A stretch of DNA of 17,509 bases from NCBI GenBank assembly GCA_002371495.1, contig DFIX01000054.1:44884-62392 (forward strand), in the 5' to 3' direction. Below the pieces are notes generated by a model that saw only the letters and a list, made by a program, of their open reading frames with translations, did no database searches and was not told the DNA's origin. Shown here in pieces: positions 8,784-15,519 of the stretch (its first letter is position 1; the number at the start of each line of letters is the position of its first letter). Source of the stretch: Eggerthellaceae bacterium UBA3686. Lineage in GTDB: Bacteria; Actinomycetota; Coriobacteriia; Coriobacteriales; Eggerthellaceae. A program made the position numbers and the translations under genes.

Positions 8784-10199
8784 GTTTTGGCGCAGTGGCA
8801 TTCTGACTGGTAATCAAACTGCAAGGGTCGCGATAGGATCCTCACGTTTTGTTTTGGCGCAGTGGCATTCTGACTGGTAATCAAACCGTGAAGATGCAGG
8901 CGCTGTTCGACCTCATGTTTTGGCGCAGTGGCATTCTGACTGGTAATCAAACGATTTACACATACCATATCTGGCAAATCCGTTTTGGCGCAGTGGCATT
9001 CTGACTGGTAATCAAACGGAGCTGGCGCGCGGCAAGGTCGCTGATCAGTTTTGGCGCAGTGGCATTCTGACTGGTAATCAAACACGACAACGGTCGCTAC
9101 CAGGCGCTCGAAGTTTTGGCGCAGTGGCATTCTGACTGGTAATCAAACACGACACGCTGGCCGCATCCCCCATCACGAGTTTTGGCGCAGTGGCATTCTG
9201 ACTGGTAATCAAACGGCACGGCTGTCGGCGGCAACTTCGGCGAGGTTTTGGCGCAGTGGCATTCTGACTGGTAATCAAACGACGTCGATTCCAACGCCGC
9301 GTTCTGGCTTGTTTTGGCGCAGTGGCATTCTGACTGGTAATCAAACGAACGCCTATTCGAGCTACATCACGCGCTAGTTTTGGCGCAGTGGCATTCTGAC
9401 TGGTAATCAAACCCGGTCTGGTTGCCGTCTGCCGGTTCCTTGTTTTGGCGCAGTGGCATTCTGACTGGTAATCAAACTGCTTAGCGTTGAGAACTTCGCC
9501 GTACTGGTTTTGGCGCAGTGGCATTCTGACTGGTAATCAAACATTCCGCATCACCCCCAAAACAGCTTTCCAGTTTTGGCGCAGTGGCATTCTGACTGGT
9601 AATCAAACCACAAGAGGTCGAGCTGCATGGTGGTGGAGTTTTGGCGCAGTGGCATTCTGACTGGTAATCAAACCTTTCGCGTGCAATATAGGCACGGCAA
9701 GTGGTTTTGGCGCAGTGGCATTCTGACTGGTAATCAAACAATATCGTCCCAGGGCGGAATGGGCGCTCAGTTTTGGCGCAGTGGCATTCTGACTGGTAAT
9801 CAAACTCCGCCGCGTGTCAGGTACGAGAACGTGCAGTTTTGGCGCAGTGGCATTCTGACTGGTAATCAAACTATACAACTGTTAGGGAGGTTAAATATTC
9901 GGTTTTGGCGCAGTGGCATTCTGACTGGTAATCAAACGAGAGCGTCGAGGCGAGGGCCGCTGGCGAGGTTTTGGCGCAGTGGCATTCTGACTGGTAATCA
10001 AACTGGCGCGACAGACGCTCCAAGACCGCCAAGTTTTGGCGCAGTGGCATTCTGACTGGTAATCAAACTTTGTCACGTGCAAAAATTGCCCCTTTTGGTT
10101 TTGGCGCAGTGGCATTCTGACTGGTAATCAAACGCTCGCTTTCTGATATCTCGCCGATTCTGGGTTTTGGCGCAGTGGCATTCTGACTGGTAATCAAAC
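8784..10199 (+). CRISPR. CRISPR array block 1: 22 repeats, 21 spacers
   Basis: Identical 36-base repeats begin GTTTTGGCGCAGTGG and end CTGGTAATCAAAC. Spacers are 29-31 bases, mostly 30, giving a 65-67-base period. The first repeat is at 8784-8819 and the last at 10164-10199. The GTTTT 5' end, the anti-repeat in the tracrRNA and the decayed repeat at the far end all indicate transcription on the plus strand with the leader at the csn2 side. All spacers look different from one another, and I see no spacer matching other DNA in this window. Confidence 0.99.
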
Positions 10200-10477
10200 G
10201 AGATTCGTTGCCAAAAGACCCTCTAGGTTTTATCAAAGATAATTTCAAAAAGGCCAGTAGCCAATTCAAGCACCAGTGGGATGAGGCGAATAACAAGCCC
10301 TTAGATTATCAGGGAAAACGTAGGGTTGTGCTGAATATGACCTATCGGGATGTAGCTATAGACGAAGTATTTAAGCAACGCGTGCTAGAAGAGGCGAGTT
10401 CTCAGCATATAGATGAAGTTTTGATAATAACAAAATCGGAGTCATTTGGAGTGGGTGAAATACTTCGACTCAAATAG
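10200..10477 (+). pseudogene. 3' fragment of an unknown gene in interval A
   Basis: An open frame enters from the repeat and ends with TAG at 10475-10477. It could start at a TTG (10208), but no ribosome binding site precedes it, so it is more likely the C-terminal part of a longer protein cut by the repeat. The recognisable content is hydrophilic sequence (GFIKDNFKKASSQFKHQWDE) followed by alternating hydrophobic strands (VVLNMTYRD, DEVLIITKS). I do not recognise the family. The GC content is lower than that of the spacers around it. Confidence 0.5.
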
Positions 10478-10479
10478 AA

Positions 10480-10520
10480 GCAGCAGGTGAAACCCCGTGA
10501 GCCAGGATATCAACTGCTGC
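10480..10520 (+). repeat. Inverted repeat GCAGCAG / CTGCTGC
   Basis: Seven-base arms at 10480-10486 and 10514-10520, just after the stop of the gene fragment. No clean U-run follows, so a terminator role is only possible. Confidence 0.35.
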
Positions 10521-10546
10521 AGCGTTATTGTATCACATTCCAACGC

Positions 10547-10596
10547 GGGGGCGTAGCTCAGCTGGTCGGAGCACTGGCCCGTCACGCCAGCGGTCG
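10547..10596 (+). pseudogene. Truncated tRNA-Asp(GTC)-like gene
   Basis: Reading from 10547: a 7-base acceptor strand GGGGGCG, then UA, a D-arm (GCUC / GAGC), and an anticodon stem CUGGC / GCCAG with loop CCGUCAC, giving anticodon GUC (Asp). The variable region CGGUCG then meets the CRISPR repeat, so the T-arm and the 3' acceptor strand are missing. Loop position 33 is C instead of the near-universal U, a further sign that it is not a normal tRNA. It could be from a phage or from a host tRNA locus. Confidence 0.75.
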
Positions 10597-11884
10597 GTTT
10601 TGGCGCAGTGGCATTCTGACTGGTAATCAAACGCCTTGACCATACGAAGGGCAACAAGGGCAGTTTTGGCGCAGTGGCATTCTGACTGGTAATCAAACTG
10701 GTGAATGTGAGTGATGTTATCTAATGCGGTTTTGGCGCAGTGGCATTCTGACTGGTAATCAAACAAAGGAACCTTGCAAAGGCAGAAAAGAGCTGTTTTG
10801 GCGCAGTGGCATTCTGACTGGTAATCAAACCGACGGCCCGTACGGGGCCGACATGCTCAGGTTTTGGCGCAGTGGCATTCTGACTGGTAATCAAACCGCG
10901 CAAGCGGGGTGCATATACCCGCGAAGGTTTTGGCGCAGTGGCATTCTGACTGGTAATCAAACGGGGAACCAGCCCCAGTCCACGCCGTTGCGGTTTTGGC
11001 GCAGTGGCATTCTGACTGGTAATCAAACAGGTACCGACGTGCCGCTCAGGTCGAGGTAGTTTTGGCGCAGTGGCATTCTGACTGGTAATCAAACGAACAT
11101 CTCGATTGGATTGTCTGCGATGAGGTTTTGGCGCAGTGGCATTCTGACTGGTAATCAAACGAGGCGCGTCGTCGATATCGTGCCGTTGTAGTTTTGGCGC
11201 AGTGGCATTCTGACTGGTAATCAAACCGAGAAAAGTTTTTCGCGCCGATGGCATGGTTTTGGCGCAGTGGCATTCTGACTGGTAATCAAACTGCCACATA
11301 GGCGATAATGTCCGCACGCTGGTTTTGGCGCAGTGGCATTCTGACTGGTAATCAAACACCGTGAGCGCATCCCCGAAACCACGAAAGGTTTTGGCGCAGT
11401 GGCATTCTGACTGGTAATCAAACCGCTTGGCATCGTAGACACGATAGAACTTGTTTTGGCGCAGTGGCATTCTGACTGGTAATCAAACGGAAGAGCCCGC
11501 CGTCGCGCCACACGACGATGTTTTGGCGCAGTGGCATTCTGACTGGTAATCAAACAAACTACGAGGAGGACACCGAGACCTGCTGGTTTTGGCGCAGTGG
11601 CATTCTGACTGGTAATCAAACGAAGTCAGGTGCCGAGGAAGCGTCGCGCCTGTTTTGGCGCAGTGGCATTCTGACTGGTAATCAAACAACCCGTATTTGT
11701 ACGCATACGGGCAGCAGTTTTGGCGCAGTGGCATTCTGACTGGTAATCAAACGAAAACGAGCACATCCTGTTTCCGCATTTCGTTTTGGCGCAGTGGCAT
11801 TCTGACTGGTAATCAAACAGACACGCAGGCGCAAGGCTGCGACGAAAGGTTTTGGCGCAGTGGCATTCTGACTGGTAATCAAAC
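10597..11884 (+). CRISPR. CRISPR array block 2: 20 repeats, 19 spacers
   Basis: The same 36-base repeat without visible change, from 10597-10632 to 11849-11884, with spacers of 29-31 bases. It continues block 1 after giant interval A, in the same orientation. Confidence 0.99.
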
Positions 11885-12236
11885 CGTAATCGTGCGGAAC
11901 GACGCGGTACCTCTCGACCCCGTCCTCGTCCACGTCGACACCCACGTGCAGAAGCTCGTGCAGGACGAGCGCGCGCAGGTGGTTCTCGGTGAACGACTGC
12001 ACGTTCGGCTCGAACACCGTGACGGTGAAGTCGTAGGGCACCGCCCACTTGAACTTCTCCGGAACTTTCTCGCACTGCCCGAACACGGTCTTGCCGCCCG
12101 ACTTCTTCGCCGCGTCGCTCGAGAGGTAGGCGATGCGCACATCGCTCGCCGCGATCGGCTCGAGCGCCGCCTCCTCGCCGATGAGCTCGGCCGCGATCGC
12201 CGCGTACCGGTCGCTCCATGCCCTGGTCTCCGCCAT
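11885..12236 (-). pseudogene. Phage-type metallopeptidase, C-terminus cut by repeat
   Basis: From ATG at 12236 the frame gives 117 residues before the repeat. It has an HELLHVGVD motif (residues about 93-101), the HExxH zinc site of the putative phage metallopeptidase family, and ends with a PHDYG segment of the kind that lies near the C-terminus of that family. Only the last part of the protein seems lost. The frame then reads through the repeat without meaning. The substrate is unknown. Upstream are 53 bases and a terminator separating it from the acidic protein gene. Its high GC and phage-type family indicate origin in an actinobacterial phage or prophage. Confidence 0.75.
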
Positions 12237-12289
12237 GCTGGTCCTTTCCCGAAAACAAGAAAGCGCCCCTGGGGCACTCAGTCAAAAAG

Positions 12290-12311
12290 AAAGCCGCCCG
12301 GAGGCGGCTTT
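12290..12311. terminator. Bidirectional terminator in interval B
   Basis: Stem AAGCCGCC / GGCGGCTT with a four-base loop, flanked by A-rich sequence on the left and T-rich sequence on the right. It would stop the acidic-protein gene read on the minus strand. Confidence 0.75.
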
Positions 12312-12319
12312 TGATTTTT

Positions 12320-12589
12320 CTAACAAACACCTAAATATCGCCGTTCATCGGGGTATTTAAGCGCCATTGCCTTCACAATCACGGGCTCGAGAAGGTCTAG
12401 CCACTCATCACGTGGAATGTCGAGCTCGTAGAGCACTGGAAAAAAAGACTCGTAAATCTCGTTTTCCTCAAAGAGCAAATCTGCATCACGATCGCCAAGC
12501 GCGCTCACTAAATCACGATAAAAAGGGTTATCGTCGGCGTAGTTCGGATAATCTGCAAGCTTTCTATTTATGTCAAGCAAAATGCTCAA
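12320..12589 (-). CDS. Small acidic hypothetical protein (89 aa) in interval B
   Basis: The TTG start at 12587-12589 has a GGAG about 7 bases upstream, and the gene overlaps the preceding gene fragment by 17 bases, so the two were co-translated. The product has about 20 acidic against 9 basic residues and looks helical (FFPVLYELDIPRDEWLDLLEP). No family is recognised. A small acidic protein from phage-like DNA could be an inhibitor or immunity-type protein, but that is speculation. It is the only intact gene in interval B and ends just before the terminator. Confidence 0.6.
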   Translation of the reverse strand: MSILLDINRKLADYPNYADDNPFYRDLVSALGDRDADLLFEENEIYESFFPVLYELDIPRDEWLDLLEPVIVKAMALKYPDERRYLGVC

Positions 12590-12683
12590 TTCTTACTCCG
12601 GTCCGCTCTTCGATGAGGGCAAGAATTCTATCCTCGGGCACTCTCTTGATGCGATTGTAGTACATCTTAGCGATATCCTCAAA
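12573..12683 (-). pseudogene. 3' fragment of a gene cut by the repeat at 12684
   Basis: Thirty-six codons enter from the repeat boundary (FEDIAKMYYNRIKRVPED and on) and end with TGA at 12573-12575, overlapping the start of the acidic protein gene. An internal ATG could start a 30-residue peptide, but loss of the 5' part is likelier. The family is unknown. Confidence 0.45.
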
Positions 12684-12719
12684 GTTTTGGCGCAGTGGCA
12701 TTCTGACTGGTAATCAAAC
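12684..12719 (+). CRISPR. Isolated perfect CRISPR repeat (R43)
   Basis: A full 36-base copy identical to the array consensus, standing alone between 799 and 604 bases of phage-like DNA, in the same orientation as the array. Confidence 0.98.
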
Positions 12720-12923
12720 CAGGAACCAAAAGCGATACGACGACGCCAACCCGACGATAAGGCGCCAAGGCTTCCGCTGCCCGACATAGTGTGCGGCACG
12801 CGCGCGAAGGTCACAGACGTCTCAGTCGAAGTCGCCCCAAGGTTCGACCATATCGAGGTGTGGGGCAATAGCGGCGGGAGGGGCGAGCAGTCGCTCATAG
12901 CGGTCGGAGGGAACGGTAAGTGA
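12720..12923 (+). pseudogene. 3' fragment of a phage-like gene
   Basis: Sixty-seven codons are open from the first base after the repeat to TGA at 12921-12923. The sequence includes KVTDVSVEVAPRFDHIEVWG and ends SLIAVGGNGK. The 5' part is missing at the repeat. I do not recognise the family; a structural or tail-related phage protein is possible from its strand-rich, Gly-rich end. Confidence 0.5.
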
Positions 12924-13036
12924 TTGAAGTCCGTCGACGGTATGGAGAAAAAGCTTTCGCCTATCTGAAAAAAGGCAAGCGGGGCGTTGAAAGGTTCGAG
13001 AAGCTGCCAAACGGTAGCTGCAAGCCGAGAGGGTAG
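12920..13036 (+). CDS. Small basic ORF (38 aa)
   Basis: The GTG start overlaps the preceding stop as GTGA, with GGAGGG upstream, indicating translational coupling. The product is short and basic (MIEVRRRYGEKAFAYLKKGK and on). No family is recognised. Such small coupled ORFs are typical of phage gene modules. Confidence 0.45.
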   Translation: MIEVRRRYGEKAFAYLKKGKRGVERFEKLPNGSCKPRG

Positions 13037-13041
13037 AACAC

Positions 13042-13272
13042 ATGGGTCTTCCAGATATTCCAACAAGCAGAATCAACAAGATGATAGACGCCGTGAACAG
13101 ACGCTATCCAAAAGATACGTACAGCGACATGACGCCAGAGGAGGAGGCGTGGTATGACTCCTTATGGAGGAGCGCAGAGGAGTACGCTGCAAAGTACGGC
13201 GGGTGGCCCGTGTACGAGATGGGTGAAATCGAGTCAGACGACCCCGTGCTCGACATTTACGGAGATGGGTAA
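13042..13272 (+). CDS. Hypothetical acidic protein (76 aa)
   Basis: It starts at ATG five bases after the preceding stop, with a GAGAGGG-type site upstream. The product is hydrophilic and acidic, with a TPEEEAWYDSLW segment. No family is recognised. Spacing suggests one operon with the two ORFs before it. It is complete and lies wholly in interval C. Confidence 0.5.
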   Translation: MGLPDIPTSRINKMIDAVNRRYPKDTYSDMTPEEEAWYDSLWRSAEEYAAKYGGWPVYEMGEIESDDPVLDIYGDG

Positions 13273-13274
13273 GT

Positions 13275-13415
13275 ATGGCTGGGTCGGAGTGTGGCGCAAT
13301 CGCCAACGCAGGCAAGTCGGAAGGTTTTGGCGTAGTGTCGTTCTGGCGGGCGGCCAAACGCTGGTTAAGCTGTTCCCGTTTATCCCTCCGAGGCTGCCCA
13401 AAAAAGCGGGTGTGA
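13275..13415 (+). CDS. Possible small ORF running through the degenerate repeat
   Basis: An ATG two bases after the preceding stop opens 46 codons that read straight through the degenerate repeat (GFGVVSFWRAAKRW) to TGA at 13413-13415. It may be the 5' end of a phage gene fused to flanking DNA, or a chance frame. There is no independent support for translation. Confidence 0.25.
   Translation: MAGSECGAIANAGKSEGFGVVSFWRAAKRWLSCSRLSLRGCPKKRV
13324..13359 (+). repeat. Degenerate terminal CRISPR repeat (R44)
   Basis: Twenty-seven of 36 positions match the consensus, including the first nine bases GTTTTGGCG and the end CAAAC. The changes are spread over the middle and 3' part. A decayed last repeat is usual at the leader-distal end of arrays, so this marks the trailer end. 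Confidence 0.85.
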
Positions 13416-13505
13416 AAGGAATTAGTGCGCACATTTGCCGCCAGGTCCAATCGACGCTTTACAAAAGACCTGCTCAGAAGGAACATGTGAAAAATCTAAT
13501 AGAAA

Positions 13506-13859
13506 GTGTGTGCACCAATTTCACTCTCTTCTATTTCGGAGGGCTTTTGGGCGAACTCCCACGAATACGACGAGCTGCCGGGCGAGGTGGCGCGCATGCT
13601 CGGTGTGTCTGCGGGACGCGTGACGCAGATGATGGATGCCAGGCGGCTCGAATGGCTCGAGGACGCCGGTCGCAAATGGGTTACCGTGTACAGCGTCGAG
13701 GCGCGACTCGCCGAGCAGCCGAAGGCTGGCAGACCGAGAAGGGAATCGGCGATGGCGGCAGGGGTAATTGCATCGAAAAATGAGGCTAGAATTGCCCGCG
13801 TGAGCTGTTCTGGCGTCATGCCTAATTGGCGATTTGCGTCTCATCAAGTTCTCAGGTAA
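13506..13859 (+). CDS. Helix-turn-helix protein remnant
   Basis: The section LPGEVARMLGVSAGRVTQMM followed by WVTVYSVEARL resembles the excisionase-type helix-turn-helix proteins found near mobile elements: a recognition helix, then a wing-like segment. The GTG at 13506 has no ribosome binding site and the first 20 residues look unrelated, so the 5' end is probably truncated. The C-terminal 40 residues are low-complexity and may read into non-coding DNA. It lies in the first 500 bases after the array trailer, so it may be a leftover of an integrated element. Confidence 0.45.
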   Translation: MCAPISLSSISEGFWANSHEYDELPGEVARMLGVSAGRVTQMMDARRLEWLEDAGRKWVTVYSVEARLAEQPKAGRPRRESAMAAGVIASKNEARIARVSCSGVMPNWRFASHQVLR

Positions 13860-13925
13860 GTGGGATATCTTGTAACCAGTGAGGCAAGCTGCAATTGTCT
13901 GGCCAAGTCGGAAAAGGGGGCAATC

Positions 13926-14294
13926 ATGAAGTGCATCGCTTTATGCGGGAAAAACGGCGCGAGGGTTGTGATCTTGGCAATCATTACGGTTGCATTCGCA
14001 TGGGCGGTGGCGATCGCGATGCCCCAGCCCGCTTGGGCGCTGGTTGCCGGGTCGGCGGCACCCGCACAGGGCCAGACGTTCGTTGTGAATGGTAACAAGT
14101 ACAAAGTGACCGATGCCGAAACCGACTCTGACGACATGGGCGAAGTGAGGCTCGTGAAAAACGGCGGCGCAACTGTTGGCTGCGGTTATGGCGCTGCTGT
14201 TAGTGGCGGTTGCCGTGTTCGCCTGGAGACTGACGGGTCGAACGCTCGGGCCTGTCGAACAGATGCGTTCGAGCGTCGAGGCGATCAACGCTAG
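13926..14294 (+). pseudogene. Small secreted surface protein, 3' part replaced
   Basis: The ATG at 13926 has an AGGGGG site five bases upstream. The product has a signal peptide: a basic start, a hydrophobic run (VVILAIITVAFAWAVAIA), and a likely cleavage after AWA (about residue 38). It is followed by TFVVNGNKYKVTD, a segment typical of coriobacterial surface proteins. After about residue 79 the frame runs out of phase into the histidine kinase gene, so the natural C-terminus is missing. I read it as a deletion product in which this gene's 3' end and the kinase's 5' end were both lost. Confidence 0.55.
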
Positions 14295-15051
14295 CGACTT
14301 GAGCGTTCGCGTTCCGGTGCCCCACGGCGATCCCGACTTGGCGCCGCTTGCGGTTACGTTCAATGAGTTATTAGCGCGCATCCAAGCATCTGTTGACCAG
14401 CAGAATCGTTTCATATCGGATGCTTCGCATGAGCTGAAGAGCCCGGTGGCTGCAACGGGCGTGATGTTGGAAGCCATGCGGGAGTATCCGGATGCGATCG
14501 ATAACGAACAAGTTGTAAGCGACCTTACGGTCGAAAATGAGTGTATGGCGCGCATCGTGAGCAATATGCTGGTACTTGCTCGCCACGACGAGGGGCGCAC
14601 GGTTGTAGAGCTGGTGCCCGTCGATTTGCTCGACGTGCTGCTCGAGGAGACGTCGGCGCTAGCCAGCCGCTGCGCAGTGCGCATCGACACGTCAGCCGTT
14701 CAGCCGATTGTTTGCCAGACCGACCGCGAGCTGCTGAGCCATATCGTGCGCAATCTGTTGGACAACGCTGCGCGCTATGCGTCGAGCGTCGTCAAGGTGT
14801 CGTGCTCGTGCGATGATTCTGTCGTGCGTATCGTCGTGAGCGATGACGGGCCGGGCATACCGGAAGCCGATCGCGAACGCGCCTTCGATCGCTTCGTTCG
14901 ATTGGAGGACGAAGCCCGACGCATGCCAGATAGTACGGGGTTGGGGCTGTCGGTCGTGCGCAGCTCTGCCGAATGCCTTGGTGGAACAGCTCGCTTCGTC
15001 GATTCCGAGCTTGGCGGCGCAACAGCACTCGTTGAGCTGCCGCTGAAATGA
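14176..15051 (+). CDS. Sensor histidine kinase, N-terminally truncated
   Basis: The frame begins inside a membrane helix (MALLLVAVAVFAW) and continues with a HAMP linker, a HisKA domain with the H-box ISDASHELKSP (phospho-acceptor His85), and a HATPase domain with N-box NLLDNAARYA, G1 DDGPGIP and G2 GLGLSVV. It would autophosphorylate from ATP and pass the phosphate to a response regulator. The first membrane helix and extracellular sensor are missing: a stop in this frame at 14155-14157 blocks extension, and no ribosome binding site precedes the TTG. No response regulator is adjacent. The catalytic parts are intact, but the gene is likely nonfunctional or altered. Confidence 0.8.
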   Translation: MAAVMALLLVAVAVFAWRLTGRTLGPVEQMRSSVEAINASDLSVRVPVPHGDPDLAPLAVTFNELLARIQASVDQQNRFISDASHELKSPVAATGVMLEAMREYPDAIDNEQVVSDLTVENECMARIVSNMLVLARHDEGRTVVELVPVDLLDVLLEETSALASRCAVRIDTSAVQPIVCQTDRELLSHIVRNLLDNAARYASSVVKVSCSCDDSVVRIVVSDDGPGIPEADRERAFDRFVRLEDEARRMPDSTGLGLSVVRSSAECLGGTARFVDSELGGATALVELPLK

Positions 15052-15080
15052 CGCGAAAGCGATGGGGTTCGCGTCATTTT
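15049..15080 (+). terminator. Terminator after the histidine kinase
   Basis: Nine-base arms TGACGCGAA / TTCGCGTCA followed by TTTT. The left arm includes the kinase stop codon. Confidence 0.75.
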
Positions 15081-15190
15081 CGCTTATGCAAGTTCCGTGA
15101 ATAATCGTAGGAGAAGTTTACCCTTAACTACTTCGAGACTATACCGAAATGCTGCAAATCGGTTTGAAGCAGGGAAGGACGCGTGCGCGA

Positions 15191-15469
15191 ATGTCGGCGG
15201 TTCTAGAGGCGATCATGTTGGTGTGTTTTGGTCTGTCGTGGCCGATTAACGCTATGAAGGCATGGAAATCGGGTACGGCGGTCGGCACCTCGTGGATGTT
15301 TTTGGCGCTGATTACGTTCGGCTACATTGCGGGCATTGCCGCCAAATTCGTCGGCGGCACCATCAACTGGGTGCTGGCCGTGTACTTCATCAACTTGCTT
15401 GCCCTATTGGTCAACTGGGCCGTGTACGCGCGCAACCGCGCCCGCGACCGTCGCCGCCGCGCGGCTTAA
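15191..15469 (+). CDS. Small PQ-loop/SemiSWEET-like membrane protein
   Basis: Three hydrophobic helices make up this roughly 92-residue protein (about 5-20, 33-55 and 60-80). The first ends with SWPINAMKAWKSGTAVGTSW, which resembles the PQ-loop motif of SemiSWEET-type small transporters; the rest ends in an Arg-rich tail. I prefer the ATG at 15191, which has AGGGAAGGA upstream at a slightly long spacing. An ATG at 15149 would add 14 basic residues and has no clear site. Substrate is unknown. It stands alone after the kinase terminator. Confidence 0.65.
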   Translation: MSAVLEAIMLVCFGLSWPINAMKAWKSGTAVGTSWMFLALITFGYIAGIAAKFVGGTINWVLAVYFINLLALLVNWAVYARNRARDRRRRAA

Positions 15470-15474
15470 TTGAT

Positions 15475-15517
15475 GTGCAAAAGTGCCATGGTACAAAAGG
15501 GCCTGACCCTTTTGCAC
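15475..15517. repeat. Palindromic element GTGCAAAAG / CTTTTGCAC
   Basis: Nine-base arms enclose a second smaller symmetry (AAAGGGCCTGACCCTTT). It lies between convergent genes and could act as a terminator, but the CTGACCCTTTT core also resembles TCAGACCCCTTTTT at the left end of the window, which suggests a dispersed REP-type element. Confidence 0.5.
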
Positions 15518-15519
15518 GT

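Larger units (their letters stand above)
10200..10596 (+). other. Giant interval A inside the array (397 bases)
   Basis: This stretch lies exactly between two perfect repeats (10164-10199 and 10597-10632) where a 30-base spacer is expected. It contains the 3' part of an unknown gene, an inverted repeat, and the first 50 bases of a tRNA-Asp-like gene that ends at the repeat. Both ends are cut at repeat boundaries, consistent with capture of a long DNA fragment. Confidence 0.9.
11885..12683. other. Giant interval B inside the array (799 bases)
   Basis: This stretch lies exactly between perfect repeats at 11849-11884 and 12684-12719. Its genes run on the minus strand: the 3' end of one gene (cut at the right-hand repeat), a complete small acidic protein gene, a terminator, and a phage-type metallopeptidase gene (cut at the left-hand repeat). 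Both terminal genes are interrupted at the repeat, so this is a contiguous piece of phage-like DNA held between repeats. Confidence 0.9.
12720..13323 (+). other. Giant interval C inside the array (604 bases)
   Basis: This stretch lies between the perfect repeat R43 and the degenerate repeat R44. It starts in frame inside a gene 3' end and continues with two small, tightly packed plus-strand ORFs and the start of a fourth. The compact, overlapping layout is typical of phage DNA. Confidence 0.8.

Noticed and set aside
8806..8819. Extended -10 promoter in every repeat (TGGTAATCA), as in some II-C arrays
   Set aside because: The hexamer TAATCA lacks the final T of a -10 box, and no consistent -35 exists.
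8738..11739. Long open frames through the array on both strands giving repeated peptides such as FDYQSECHCAKT and FWRSGILTGNQT
   Set aside because: They are produced by the 36-base repeat itself, which lacks stops in some frames; they are not repeat proteins.
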